A stretch of 64,000 bases of DNA from Lucinisca nassula (taxonomy: Eukaryota > Mollusca > Bivalvia > Lucinida > Lucinidae), in the NCBI GenBank assembly GCA_963580285.1, contig OY757013.1, forward strand, positions 135,157,027 to 135,221,026. Reading direction: 5' to 3'. The notes beneath the pieces are model-generated. The model was given only the letters and a program-made list of their open reading frames with translations, searched no databases and had not been told where the DNA came from. Positions 12,127 through 22,251 of the stretch are shown piece by piece. Position 1 is the first letter of the stretch. Every line of letters begins with the position of its first letter. The position numbers and the translations under genes were made by a program.

Positions 12127-12252
12127 AATGTCGGCCCTTTTACTGGGTCAGCCTGCTGTATTACATGTAGCATGAAGCAAGGTGTTCATATTGGCCCAGT
12201 TTCTGGTATCCGGTCAGTATGTCTTCTTGGGCCAAAAGGAAATCACTTTATT

Positions 12253-13343
12253 GCACGACCCGCAGAAAAAGCGACCGACTGAAGTTGGTTGATTTTCTAA
12301 GAGTGCTCTAAAATCACCGTGTCATTCTGTCATTCTGTCAGTCCGTCCGTAACCCGTTTGTGAAAATTGGTGATAGTGACTTAACCGCTTGGAAAATTTA
12401 AACAATTTTTGGCACACTGATAGATATCAATGAGATCTAACCAATGAACTTGCGAAATATTACACTCCATTTAGTATAGCCTTGCCGAGGCGAAAGATGT
12501 GAAAATTTTCGAACTGCTTCTCCTCGGAAACCGTTGGGCCGATTGAAGTCAAATTTCATATGGAGCCTCTATTGGAAGGGGGAAACCAAAATTTGCTCAT
12601 GGGGTCCAGGTCACATGACCAAAATGGCCGCCAAGCCATATATGGTCTGTCTGTTTGTCTGTCAGTCCGTAATCCGTTTGTGAAAATTGGTGTTAGTGAC
12701 TTAACCGCTTGGAATATTTAAACAATTTTTGGCATACTGATAGATATCAATGAGATCTAACCAATGAACTTGCGAAATATTACATTCAATTTAGTATAGC
12801 CTAGCCGAGGCGTAAAATGTTAAAAAAAATTCGCACTGCTTCTCCTTGGAAACCGTTGGGCCGATTGAAGTCAAATTTCATATGGAGCCTCTATGGGATG
12901 CGGGAAACCCAAATTTGTCAATGGGGTCCAGGTCACATGGCCAAAATGGCCGCCAAGCCATTATGGTAAAAACCCTTCAAAACTAGTCTTCTCCAGAACC
13001 ATTGGGCAGATCATCAAGTTCCACGAAACTTGATAAATAGCATCTGGGACGTAGGCCCATCATAAATTGCTAAAATGGTGACCCTGGGTTGACCTTGACC
13101 TTCTTTGTGCCTAGGTCAAACTTTGACACATATGCTTTTGTACTGGAAAAGTGAGAATACATTTTGTCCTGCAAACGATTCAGAATACAGTACTAAAGTA
13201 TAAGATACATGTATATTTTTGCTCCTTACGATAAGGCGCATTTATTGGGGGAACCGTTTTAGGTCCAGGTCACATGACCAAAATGGCCGCCATACCCATA
13301 TATGGTAACACTCATAGAGCTAAAAGCATCCGGCGGGTAGTGC
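12253..13343 (-). mobile_element. ~1.09-kb non-autonomous TIR element, copy 2 (inverted)
   Basis: Inverse copy of 2,674-3,739. It starts TTGCACGACCCGCAGAAAAAGCG and ends CCGGCGGGTAGTGCA. It shares the 'gtcggttgattttctaagagtgc' end block, 'ttcggtttgtgaaaattggtgatagtgacttaaccgcttgg' and 'ccaaaatggccgccaagcc'. No transposase. Confidence 0.7.
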
Positions 13344-13401
13344 ACTTCAGCAGAAGCACTGGTTGATAATACATTTCATGTCCTGGCCCCGAGGATATAA
13401 A

Positions 13402-13605
13402 ACGTTTTCATGCTCAACTCAGGTGAGCATGAAATTTGTAATGTTCATAATTATTAAAATACAAACAAATCAGGAAATTTTCTTGCTCAGATCGGCATTA
13501 ATATCATTTATCCTGCTCATAAATTTTAAAGTGCCAACATTTGTTGGCATTCTAAAAATTATGAGTAGGATAAATTGCATGCTCAAATGAGTTGAGCATG
13601 AAAAA
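13402..13605. repeat. Hairpin MITE with palindromic termini
   Basis: Each end is itself a palindrome: TCATGCTCAACTCAGGTGAGCATGA on the left, GCTCAAATGAGTTGAGCATGA on the right. The middle (13,506-13,574) folds as a second hairpin around TGCCAACATTTGTTGGCA. A related copy is split at 29,382-29,850. Confidence 0.75.
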
Positions 13606-13763
13606 AGTTTTAAAACCTTGGGCCCTGATCAGAGAATAATGTTTACACTGCTCAATAAAATACAAACGCCAATCATTGATGTACAGGACAAATTTTAACA
13701 TATGGCGTCGCGTCTGGGAATGTAATAACGCCATGTAATACATTCGATAATCCACTAGTGGAT

Positions 13764-13989
13764 TAACCCTTTTTGTACCGAATGGAATCTTCCTCCTTAT
13801 ATATAGCAGGTGTCCATTTCAAAATTTAGGGTTGTCAGGTTGTGTTTTCTTCAAAATGTATTTGGAAAATAGCTGAACCTTCTGCAAACAGTGAAGGCCC
13901 TGATCAGATGCCGCGTATTGCGACGTCTGGTCTGGTCCTGTACTGTTTGCCAAGTACCTCTTTAGGGGTTTCCGGTACTAAATGGGTTA
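13764..13989 (-). repeat. FB-2 MITE
   Basis: Ends TTAACCCTTTTTGTACC and GGTACTAAATGGGTTAA. It contains the family hairpin 'gcaaacagtgaaggccctgatcagatgccgcg' and its complement. FB-2 has at least eight copies in the window. Confidence 0.8.
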
Positions 13990-14136
13990 AATATGCAAAT
14001 TAGTTAAATACGAACCGTAACGTTAAAATGTTCGACTTCGTTCACTAATGGCGGAATATTGTCATTTTTGTAAAACAATCGTGAAAAATGCGTTTTAAAA
14101 GTCAAATGATAAATAGAATCTTGCATTCGTGCTCAT

Positions 14137-14257
14137 GTATTATTGAATATATTAAACTCATTGAGGAAAAGGGATAGAATGCTCGGCAAAGCCTCGCATT
14201 TTAGCAGCCTCGCAATGTATCCCTTTTCCTGAAGTCGTTTAATAAATTCAATAATAC
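14137..14257. repeat. Small palindromic MITE
   Basis: 'gtattattgaatatattaaactcattgaggaaaagggata' pairs with 'tatcccttttcctgaagtcgtttaataaattcaataatac'. A SINE-4 has inserted in its right end. Confidence 0.7.
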
Positions 14258-14554
14258 CGGCCCCGCCAATCGGGGCTTGAAGAAGTAGATGGGCTGCATG
14301 ATGCTTCCACGCAGAGCTGAAACCGACCCGCACACGAGTACTGGTAACTGCTTAGAGGATCTAAGGCTGCCCAGGCTAAGTGGTGCGAGTCGGCCCGTCC
14401 ATGCTTATAATCCCTATTGGTTTCATAGGACGGCAGGGTTTGAGATGTCGTTTCATCTCATTGTCGGATAAAAGTCCCACAAAATTGGTAGCGACGTCTA
14501 TAAAACGACCTTTACATTGTTGACGGGGTCGTTAAACCTCAAATCAAACAAACA
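14258..14554 (+). repeat. SINE-4, full length with target duplication
   Basis: A ~297-bp SINE-4 with 14-bp direct repeats AAATTCAATAATAC at 14,244-14,257 and 14,555-14,568. The body begins CGGCCCCGCCAATCGGGGCTTGA and ends GTTAAACCTCAAATCAAACAAAC. The target duplication and 3' A-rich tail show that it moved by retroposition. No clear tRNA-like A/B box can be read at its 5' end. Confidence 0.88.
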
Positions 14555-14570
14555 AAATTCAATAATACAG

Positions 14571-14730
14571 AAGCTTCGGTGGTGTAGTGGTTATACTACA
14601 CGCCTTGTAAACGAGGGGTCGCAGATCAATCCCGGGCTTCTCAAGACTTTCGGATGAGTCTACAAACCGAGGACCCGTCTCCGTATGACCTGTGCTGTTG
14701 GTGAGACGTAAAAACTCAAACACACAAATT
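14571..14730 (+). repeat. SINE-3, tRNA-derived
   Basis: The head 'ggtggtgtagtggttatactacacgcc...' with 'gatcaatcccgggc' resembles the A and B boxes of a tRNA promoter. The body is 'tcggatgagtctacaaaccgaggacccgtctccgtatgacc' and the tail 'gacgtaaaaactcaaacacac'. Other copies are at 23,833, 25,638 and 51,229. Confidence 0.85.
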
Positions 14731-14732
14731 CA

Positions 14733-14972
14733 CATCACGAAGACACGCCTATATAATTTTGAACCCCTTGAACCCCACTTTTATATAGTAAAACTGGGGT
14801 TTCCGGGGGTATACCTTATTTTTCTTATTTCTGCTCTAAAATATAGATTGTGGCTACTCGTTAGAACCGCCTCATCGATCTCTGTATTGAGCAAAAATAA
14901 TGAACATATCACAATTTTCATCATAAAATTTTCATTTTTCATGCGATAAAGTGGCAATGTATTTGCGTAATG
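14733..14972. repeat. FB-1 element, centre deleted
   Basis: Ends CATCACGAAGACACGCCTATA and TTTGCGTAATG. The right arm of the central hairpin is lost after GAACCGCCTCATCG. Confidence 0.8.
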
Positions 14973-15217
14973 AATAATACATGAACACTCGTGCAAAATC
15001 CTGTAGATATGCGCTGCGAAAAGGAACATAAATCTTGGATGAACGAGTGTCTTGCGTATCTGCAGTGCTCTCCCTTCAAACTTAAACTTTATTCTCCTCC
15101 ATGAAAACGTATTCGCTGCAAGGCAGTGACATTGCAAACAACTAGACATTTTGTTCTTTACCTTTGACCTCTAAGTATGACCTGAACCTTGCACACGGCG
15201 CATCGTCGCTTGATTAT
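14973..15217. other. No gene recognised
   Basis: Between two FB-1 copies; no supportable feature. Confidence 0.4.
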
Positions 15218-15509
15218 CATTACGAAAACACGACTATATAATTTTGACCCCCCTTGAACCCCACTTTTATATAGTAAAACTGGGGTTTGCAGGGTAAACC
15301 TTATTTTTCTTATTTCTGCTCTAAAATATAGATTGTGGGTACTCGTTAGAACCGCCTCATCGAGGCGGTTCTAACGAGTATCCACAATCTATATTTTGAG
15401 CAGAAATAAGAAAAATATCACAATTTTGCAGCTTAAAATTTTCGTTTTTTTTTTTTTTTTTTCCATGGTAAAGTTTACATTGCGTTTGGATAGGCGTGTT
15501 TTCGTGATG
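15218..15509. repeat. FB-1 fold-back element
   Basis: Ends CATTACGAAAACACGACTATA and GATAGGCGTGTTTTCGTGATG. Perfect centre GAACCGCCTCATCGAGGCGGTTC with ~55-bp arms. Confidence 0.9.
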
Positions 15510-15581
15510 ATTTTCATTTCCGCCAAGTAATTTCCAAATTCATCCAGGTATAACAAAGGTATTTGCCGGACACGTGGATTC

Positions 15582-15871
15582 GCCGGCCTCGGTAGCTCAG
15601 TCGGGTGCGCGCGTCTGACTCTGGATCAAAGGACGCGGGTTCGATACCTGTTCGGTTGGGCGACAGTCTTTCGTGAAGACTGGTCATGGAATCTTTTCTC
15701 CGGTCATTCTCTCTCTTCCGCTGATTCAAGAAGGGCAGTTGTCAGTTTCTGGAGAGAGAATGCTAACCATTTATGTACATGTAGAAGCCTGCCCAAGAAA
15801 AGCGATCCGGCTCAAAATTACCTAAAAAGTTTTGACTGGGCCGTTAAACGCCGATACAAGCAAACAAACAA
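15582..15871 (+). repeat. SINE-2, tRNA-derived
   Basis: The tRNA-like head 'ggcctcggtagctcagtcgggtgcgcgcg' (A box) and 'gggttcgatacctg' (B box) is followed by 'cttccgctgattcaagaagggcagttgtcagtttctgg', with the tail 'gactgggccgttaaacgccgatacaagcaaacaaac'. Other copies: 18,518-18,769 (minus) and 55,576-55,858 (plus). Confidence 0.88.
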
Positions 15872-15908
15872 ATGTTAAAATTCACACAGAAAGGGGAATT
15901 ATCATTAT

Positions 15909-16258
15909 CATTACTAAAAAACGCCTATACAAATACATTGTAGCCTTTTCCGCCGCAAAAATAAATTTTTTAAGATGAAAAATTGTGATTTTTTTCTTAT
16001 TTCTGCTCAAAATATAGAATGCGGGTACGCGTAAGAACCGCCTAATCGAGGCGGTTCTAACGAATACACACAATCTATATGGGTACGAGTTAGAACCGCC
16101 TCATCGAGGCGGTTGATGAGGCGGTTCTAACGAGTACCCACAATCTATATTTTAGAACAGAAATAAGAAAAATAAGGTATACCCCTGCAAACCCCAGTTT
16201 TACTAAATTAAAGTGGGGTTCAAGGGGGTCAAAATTATATAGACTTGTTTTCGTGATG
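15909..16258. repeat. FB-1 element with a doubled centre
   Basis: Ends CATTACTAAAAAACGCCTATA and TAGACTTGTTTTCGTGATG. It carries two successive hairpin cores, at about 16,035 and 16,093-16,130 (GAACCGCCTCATCGAGGCGG TTGATGAGGCGGTTC). This is consistent with template switching or gene conversion at the palindrome. Confidence 0.8.
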
Positions 16259-16435
16259 TATGCGCGAAACATCGCCTTGACCTAATACATATTCCTAAAG
16301 ATGTGCTTGAAGATACCCCTAATGGTTACTAAGTTATGGGGAGTACAAGAATGTTCACGGACGGGCGGACGGGTCATAAAACGACCGTTTGTTTTTTTTT
16401 AAACGGACGTATAAAAATACTTCTTAGATGCTTTG

Positions 16436-16603
16436 TACGGACCCGGAAAGGGACGTGATTTTTTAATAAGTTGTGCGCACAAGATGATATGTTGTTTGCA
16501 CAATATAAATTATGTTATCAACACAAGATAGTATCCTGTTAGTACAACTCACAACATATTAAAATAGAATTAAATGTCCCTTCCCGGGTTCCGTAGCTTT
16601 GAA
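16436..16603. repeat. Short TIR MITE
   Basis: The left end 'acggacccggaaagggacgtgatttt' matches the complement of the right end 'atgtcccttcccgggttccgt'. The inside is AT-rich with 'gttgtgcgcacaa'. Confidence 0.6.
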
Positions 16604-16833
16604 CCGTAATGATAAATGCAATTTTAAAGCGTCAATCGTCACCGCAGGGAACAATTTCGCGTCGATTAAGAGGTGTTCAGCATGCCAACTGGGTATACTA
16701 TTGGGTGTAAACTGAATGTTTCCAACTGGAAAATAGCTTCAAATGTTACTGTATCAAAAGGTTCACTTGAAAACACTCAAATAATGTCCGCAGTTGCTAA
16801 TTTGCGCTGCGTATGTGCTAAAAGTGATTTCAT

Positions 16834-17057
16834 TAACCCATATATGCCTAGTGGCCCTTTTTTGGGACGTTGGCAAACAATGTAGACCCAGATCAGACGC
16901 CGCATAACGCGGCGTCTGATCTGGGTCTACACTGTTTGCTCAAAGAACATACATTTTTGTACAACTTACATTAAACAAAACAAATCTGACACCCCTATAA
17001 TTGAAAATGGACAACTCCAAATTTATATAATGGAAGATTCCATTGTCATATATGGGT
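16834..17057 (+). repeat. FB-2 MITE
   Basis: Ends TTAACCCATATATGCCTAG and ATATATGGGTTAA. Near-perfect hairpin 'gtagacccagatcagacgccgc / gcggcgtctgatctgggtctac'. A canonical copy. Confidence 0.88.
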
Positions 17058-17172
17058 TAACGTTGGAATGACGTGAAAATGTGCGTGACATAATTTCTGA
17101 CACACACAATTTACGTAAAGCTAATTGAAATCGAGTTCATACAGTATACGAGTGATTTTTCGATGAACATCG

Positions 17173-17560
17173 TACAGTCAACCCTCTTTATACCGACATT
17201 CGTTATAACGGCAAAACTCGTTATATCGGCAATTTGAATGTAATGACTACTTATCTAAACACTCACTCACTCGGTTCCGAGCGGCGTGGGTTTCGCTCGG
17301 ATTGGAAATGCACAAATCGTGTCCATAGTCATGAAAGGGTTAGTACTCCAAGAAACAAATGTTAAAGACATTTGTTAGAATCGCCTCACTGAGGCGATTC
17401 TAACAAATGTCTATAACATTTGTTTCTTGGAGTAATAATGGGGAAAAGGCCTTTCATTACCTATCATACTCCTAACTGGAATTCTTTATAACGGCAAATT
17501 CTTTATAACGGCATAATAATAGGGAACAAATACTGTCGTTGTAACGAGGGTCCTCTGTAT
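17173..17560. mobile_element. pogo/Tc1-type MITE carrying the FB-1-like core
   Basis: Ends TACAGTCAACCCTCTTTATACCGACA and (complement) TACAGAGGACCCTCGTTACAACGACA, with TA at the boundaries and subterminal 'ttataacggc' repeats on both sides. These are typical of Tc1/mariner-pogo derivatives. In its middle (17,350-17,435) is a long palindrome whose centre is GAATCGCCTCACTGAGGCGATTC, the same core as FB-1 with different outer arms. Confidence 0.75.
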
Positions 17561-17650
17561 TCACAAACAGTGAAAGTTTAAAAAGATCGTATCTTCATGG
17601 TTTGCAGTGACGATATCGATTTCAATTTCACTGAGAAATAGAGTTTATTA

Positions 17651-17789
17651 CTCAGCCCATTTATAAATAGAGGAAGGCTGAAAAATTATCCGATAAAGAA
17701 ACGAGTGCGCTTGCGCACGAGTTTCTTCATCGGATGTTCAACCTCCCGTGGTTTATAAATTTCATATTTTAAATAGGCTGAGCCAATTA
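17651..17789. repeat. Palindromic MITE
   Basis: 'actcagcccatttataaatagaggaaggctgaa...atccgat' pairs with 'atcggatgttcaacctcccgtggtttataaatttca...aggctgag'. The centre is GTGCGCTTGCGCAC. It sits next to the mariner remnant. Confidence 0.7.
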
Positions 17790-17809
17790 ACTGTATAATA
17801 CATACATGC

Positions 17810-18517
17810 ATTCTTTGAGTTTTATTCTCTGGCTCATAATAATGGACCCAGGTCTCATCTACAGTCATTAGACGTGAAAGAAAATCACATTTCTTTGACC
17901 CAAACCGCTTCAACTATGCCCTGTATACTGATGCTCTGTTTGCCATTTGTTCGTCGCTACGGTGTTTTTGGACCCATGCGCATATCCAAGCGATCATGTA
18001 CAATTGTTGAAACGCTTCCTTGTGAGCTGTGTAATGCAATCGCTATTTCTTCCATCTGTAATTCGCCTATCAGAGTACACCTGATCCCGTACTTTGCATC
18101 ACGAAAACACACCTATATAATTTTGACGAGGCGGTTCTAACGAGTACCCACAATCTATATTGTGAGCAGAAATATGAAAAATATCACAATTTTTCGGTGA
18201 TAAAGGTTACAATGTATTTGTATAGGCGTGTTTTCGTAATGGTTACACATTTCTTCATCTGTGGTATCTGATGGACATCAAGACCTGGTTTCGTCTTCTA
18301 AAGATGTTCTACCTCGTTTGAATTCCCCAACCCAGACTTAAACTTGTGCATACGATGATGCAGAAGACCCATAAACATTGGTCAGCTCGTAATGTATTTC
18401 CTGACCTGTTTCCCTTTCAAATACAAAGGTACGCAACGTTGATGTGCATCGCTTAATGTAGCCATGTTTGACGTTCAATATATTATGAGTGAATGGCGTG
18501 ATAAGGGTGCAATTTTG
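17810..18517 (-). pseudogene. mariner transposase remnant
   Basis: Mariner transposases bind their TIRs through an N-terminal helix-turn-helix pair and cut with a D,D(34)D domain. Reading the minus strand from about 18,460, the N-terminal part shows GQEIHYELTNVYGSSASSY, then GEFKRGRTSLEDETRS followed by stops. After an inserted FB-1 element (18,097-18,241) comes EIAIALHSSQGSVSTIVHD and then FLSRLMTVDETWVHYYEP, in which the Asp of VDETW is the expected first catalytic residue. The C-terminal third is missing, replaced by the palindromic MITE at 17,651-17,789. Several stops and frameshifts are present, so it is dead. The upstream end is cut by a SINE-2. Confidence 0.85.
18097..18241. repeat. 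FB-1 element, deleted left half, inserted in mariner
   Basis: Starts CATCACGAAAACACACCTATATAATTTTGA, jumps straight to GAGGCGGTTCTAACGAG, and ends GGCGTGTTTTCGTAATG. It splits the mariner coding remnant. Confidence 0.85.
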
Positions 18518-18769
18518 TCCAGTCAACACTATTTAGGTCACTTTTGAGCCGGTCAGTTTACCTACACAATTTTCCTTGGCACGGTTAACCAGTTCAGTGC
18601 ACATTCTTTCGACAGAAACTGACAACAACCCTTCTTGAATCAGCGGAACCGTAGAAAAGATTCATGATCAACCTCCATGAAAGAATGTTGCCGACCCCGA
18701 CAGGTGTCGAACCCGCGTCCTCCTGATCACCAGTCAGTCGTGCATCCGGCTGAGCTACCGAGGCCGGCA
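18518..18769 (-). repeat. SINE-2, minus strand
   Basis: The head (complement) 'gccggcctcggtagctcagccggatgcacg', B box 'gggttcgacacctg', body 'gattcaagaagggttgttgtcagtttctg' and end 'cctaaatagtgttgactgga' match SINE-2. It abuts the mariner remnant. Confidence 0.85.
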
Positions 18770-19079
18770 AAACATGTATTGAAGCAAGACATGGAAATCT
18801 TGGTTATCTCGGTCAAGTGGAAGTGGGATAGGCTGGTTTATACTTATTGACTTGCCCTCGTATCTTTAGCTATTTGTGTATATGGCATTGGTTTAGCTCT
18901 GAGTGGTACTCTTTCTCTCGACGACACAGATTTGCTTCGACTATATGGAGAAACAAGGAAAATCAATTCAGTTGAGATTCCATCTTTAATTCCACCAGGC
19001 TCTGTCATTTCTCATGCAATAAACTCGTAACAAAACTATCGTGTTCAATCTAAACTAAGTCTGGAAGCATTTCGCCAAT
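18770..19079. other. No gene recognised
   Basis: No ORF or repeat that I could support. Confidence 0.4.
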
Positions 19080-19205
19080 CCTTTACCCATTTTATACGGA
19101 AAACTCCATAAGGTGGGGCACTGGCAAACAGTGCTGGCTCAGATCAGACGCCGCAGATTGCGGCGCCTGATCAGCGCCTTCACTGTTCGCAAAACATATC
19201 AGCTA
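19080..19205 (-). repeat. FB-2 MITE fragment
   Basis: Contains 'ggcaaacagtgctggctcagatcagacgccgcagattgcggcgcctgatcagcgccttcactgttcgc', the FB-2 hairpin; the outer ends are lost. Confidence 0.75.
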
Positions 19206-19339
19206 TTTTCAAAAAACCTGTGCACAGACGCTTAATGTTGAAATGGACTCGTGCAGAAGAAAATGGGTTGTTAAAGCTGTCCTGCATGTGTTGTCTGTGT
19301 CAGATGTAAGACGAAATATGTGTTCTACGAGATCGCCCA

Positions 19340-19490
19340 TGCATAAAAACCCTATTGGTTTCATTGCGCGGCAGGGTTTGAGATGTCATTTTATCTCAAT
19401 GTCGGGTAAAAGTCCTACAAAATTGGAAGCAACGTCTCCAAAATGACCTATACAGTGTTGACGGGAACGTTAAGCCTCAAATCAAACAAA
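19340..19490 (+). repeat. SINE-4, 3' part
   Basis: 'cataaaaaccctattggtttcattgcgcggcagggtttgag' through 'gttaagcctcaaatcaaac' follows the SINE-4 consensus. Confidence 0.8.
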
Positions 19491-19527
19491 ACAATTTGAA
19501 AAAAAAAATCAAAGCTCTGACTTAAGT

Positions 19528-20308
19528 CACGCCTACGGAACGATACAATGCGTAACCATTGGTTAAGAACGTGAAGCAATTAGAGCGACATCCGGTTAGG
19601 CATTAGAACGCTAAAAAAGGTAAAGAAACTTTGCATTTTCTGTGTTTCATAAATTATATAAATTTTACGAGGAAGTTATTTAAAAATCGGGGAATTACAT
19701 TCAGGAGCCCATTGATATCGGCGTCTTTGGAGTAAATACCAAATCCCGTACTTCACGCATTTTGGCTAAATTTAGTTTCTCCTGCTGAAGGTGACCTGAA
19801 ACCTTAGAAAACTCGTGGTTTTTCGAGGTGTTTGTTGCCTTTTATTTAATATTGCGCTTAGCTACAAGTTCAGCGTATTAACATGCACACACAATGAACA
19901 TATATGGTTATATGTGTTATGGATAGTTTGCTTGTCAATGCAGCACTATCGAGAAATCACCACGGAAAAGGTCGAAAATGGTTGGTTACGCATTAGATCT
20001 ATAGAAATGATAACAAAACTTGCAACTATAAAGCGGATCTGTTTTCATCTCCACGGCCTCAGAATCACCCGCACCTTGTTCTACGGAACCATTTTTAGCC
20101 AACCTGATAAGCAGTGTGCTATTGATTCGATAATGATATAGTATTTTATGGAAACATTTTCAGTCTCCAGAATCATAGTACCGAATGATTTTCACTGACT
20201 TATACGCTGTGTTTGTTTTATCAAAGGTCCGGTAATTGCTTGAAATGAAATAAAACAGGTTTTGGAGTTATAATTTCTGCGAAGAACCCATCATCTGCCA
20301 AAATTTGC
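19528..20308 (+). repeat. Left 781-bp TIR of the long-TIR transposon
   Basis: Pairs with 21,433-22,213 in reverse complement. Both arms contain the same 108-codon open frame (19,815-20,141 and its mirror) because they are copies; I do not recognise that translation. Confidence 0.88.
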
Positions 20309-20658
20309 ATTATTTTCTCCTGATTTGTGTTTTCTTTTTAGATGGCTGATGCAAATGGCTACAAATGTGACATCTGTCAAAAAGTATTTACAAAGCTTAA
20401 AAATCTGAAACGACACATCAGTTACAATCATGAAAACGATGAAGGGAGGAAGTGCCAGTTCTGCTCCAGAATGTTTAAAAAGAATACCAATCGCAAACGA
20501 CATGAAGATGTAGTTCACCGCCAGATAAAGTTGCACACTTGCGAAACATGTGAAGATTTCAGATTTTTAAGCTTTGTAAATACTTTTTGACAGATGTCAC
20601 ATTTGTAGCCATTTGCATCAGCCATCTAAAAAGAAACACAAATCAGGAGAAAATAATG
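20309..20658. repeat. Inner inverted duplication of the zinc-finger exon
   Basis: The ~102-bp arm 20,309-20,410 (splice acceptor, ATG and first finger) is repeated in reverse complement at 20,557-20,658. The left arm directly continues the left TIR, which suggests the TIR once extended further or the inner part was duplicated by a foldback event. Confidence 0.8.
20342..20590 (+). CDS. C2H2 zinc-finger protein fragment inside the transposon
   Basis: An 82-codon frame with two clear C2H2 fingers: CDICQKVF...HISYNH (about residues 9-30) and CQFCSRMF...HEDVVH (about 39-59). The Cys pair of a third (CETC) comes before the frame leaves homology. C2H2 fingers usually bind DNA in the nucleus. The ATG follows directly on a good splice acceptor (tttgtgttttctttttag, AG at 20,340-20,341), so it reads as an internal or second exon. 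Bases 20,309-20,410 recur inverted at 20,557-20,658, so the first finger's coding sequence forms a hairpin and the frame's 3' end is antisense of its own beginning. It may be a captured host exon or the DNA-binding part of the transposase; I cannot decide. A complete protein is unlikely. Confidence 0.6.
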   Translation: MADANGYKCDICQKVFTKLKNLKRHISYNHENDEGRKCQFCSRMFKKNTNRKRHEDVVHRQIKLHTCETCEDFRFLSFVNTF

Positions 20659-21432
20659 TGATTTATAAAAACAAAAACAAAGGACTGGTGGGTCTATTGC
20701 CTCCGAGTGTAGGTAGGGGAAATAGTCCTAAACTGTTTAATCAATCTCTTAAATTTCAGTTTTCAATCAAATAGTGTAGATCTTCACCAGAAGCCGGATT
20801 TTGCAGCGTCTACACTCATTGCAAAGCCCACCCTATGTTTTCAATATAACCCTCTTTAGGTTTACACAACACACTGACCTCACTGCGACTATTTTCATTC
20901 CAAAAGTTTTGGCGCTCCTCTGTTGCTGTTTCCATTAGGGGCCAGTTACCTCATGCTTATGTTTCTTTCCCTTTGGTGTCTCAGATGGGAGGTGTAAGTT
21001 AATTGTATTGATTCCTGATCATTGTTTTACTTCTTTTTTTTTATAAGCACCAAGTTTATAATCGTGCAATGAGTGTCTTATGCTCAACCAGGCTCTCTAA
21101 TGCTTGACCATAGAAACACGATATAGACTTAATCGCCATTACAAAGCGTAAGCTGGCCATTTTGTTTTCTACAAAAGCAAGTAATGACCTCTTATTTATG
21201 AATCGGTGTGTCATTCGGTCAGATAAGCATGATACCCAGACATTTAATGGTCTTGTCCAGAAAAGTATTTTTCATCACAGCTTTCTTTCTCTGATGATTT
21301 TAACACAATTTAGAAATCATATGTAGACAACCTTTTATTGAATTAAACTGCTGGCATTTACTTAGGCAGCAACTGGTGTGATTTTCTCCTCTGGTTATCT
21401 AATGCTCAACCATACGATCTAATGCTTAACCA
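20659..21432. other. Interior of the long-TIR transposon, no gene
   Basis: No transposase homology was recognised in any frame. It contains several copies of the 'taatgct(c/t)aacca' word (around 21,078-21,110 and 21,395-21,430). Confidence 0.55.
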
Positions 21433-22213
21433 GCAAATTTTGGCAGATGATGGGTTCTTCGCAGAAATTATAACTCAAAAACCTGTTTTATTTCATTTCA
21501 AGCAATTACCGGACCTTTGATAAAACAAACACAGCGTATAAGTCAGTGAAAATCATTCGGTACTATGATTCTGGAGACTGAAAATGTTTCCATAAAATAC
21601 TATATCATTATCGAATCAATAGCACACTGCTTATCAGGTTGGCTAAAAATGGTTCCGTAGAACAAGGTGCGGGTGATTCTGAGGCCGTGGAGATGAAAAC
21701 AGATCCGCTTTATAGTTGCAAGTTTTGTTATCATTTCTATAGATCTAATGCGTAACCAACCATTTTCGACCTTTTCCGTGGTGATTTCTCGATAGTGCTG
21801 CATTGACAAGCAAACTATCCATAACACATATAACCATATATGTTCATTGTGTGTGCATGTTAATACGCTGAACTTGTAGCTAAGCGCAATATTAAATAAA
21901 AGGCAACAAACACCTCGAAAAACCACGAGTTTTCTAAGGTTTCAGGTCACCTTCAGCAGGAGAAACTAAATTTAGCCAAAATGCGTGAAGTACGGGATTT
22001 GGTATTTACTCCAAAGACGCCGATATCAATGGGCTCCTGAATGTAATTCCCCAATTTTTAAATAACTTCCTCGTAAAATTTATATAATTTATGAAACACA
22101 GAAAATGCAAAGTTTCTTTACCTTTTTTAGCGTTCTAATGCCTAACCGGATGTCGCTCTAATTGCTTCACGTTCTTAACCAATGGTTACGCATTGTATCG
22201 TTCCGTAGGCGTG
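21433..22213 (-). repeat. Right 781-bp TIR of the long-TIR transposon
   Basis: Reverse complement of 19,528-20,308; ends CCGTAGGCGTG, followed by TTAAGT. Confidence 0.88.
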
Positions 22214-22251
22214 TTAAGTGTAGGCTAGTGAAGACATTTGACTGCTATAAC

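Larger units (their letters stand above)
19528..22213. mobile_element. 2,686-bp DNA transposon with 781-bp terminal inverted repeats
   Basis: Boundaries CACGCCTACGGAACGATACAATGCG and its complement are flanked by the 6-bp direct repeat TTAAGT at 19,522-19,527 and 22,214-22,219. The two TIRs are the same length and I noticed only about two mismatches by eye, so the copy is young or recently gene-converted. A word close to TCTAATGC(T/G)(T/C)AACCA recurs on both strands inside the TIRs and in the middle (near 19,547, 19,590, 19,983, 21,078, 21,098, 21,400, 21,418), a possible transposase-binding repeat. The only recognisable ORF is a C2H2 zinc-finger piece at 20,342. The superfamily is undetermined; a 6-bp duplication limits the choices. 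Confidence 0.85.

Noticed and set aside
12025..12282. 85-codon plus-strand frame
   Set aside because: Spans the end of an FB-1 copy and the start of a TIR element; no homology.
19815..20141. 108-codon frame present twice, identically (mirror at 21,600-21,926)
   Set aside because: The identity comes from the two copies of the TIR, not from protein conservation; no recognisable domain.
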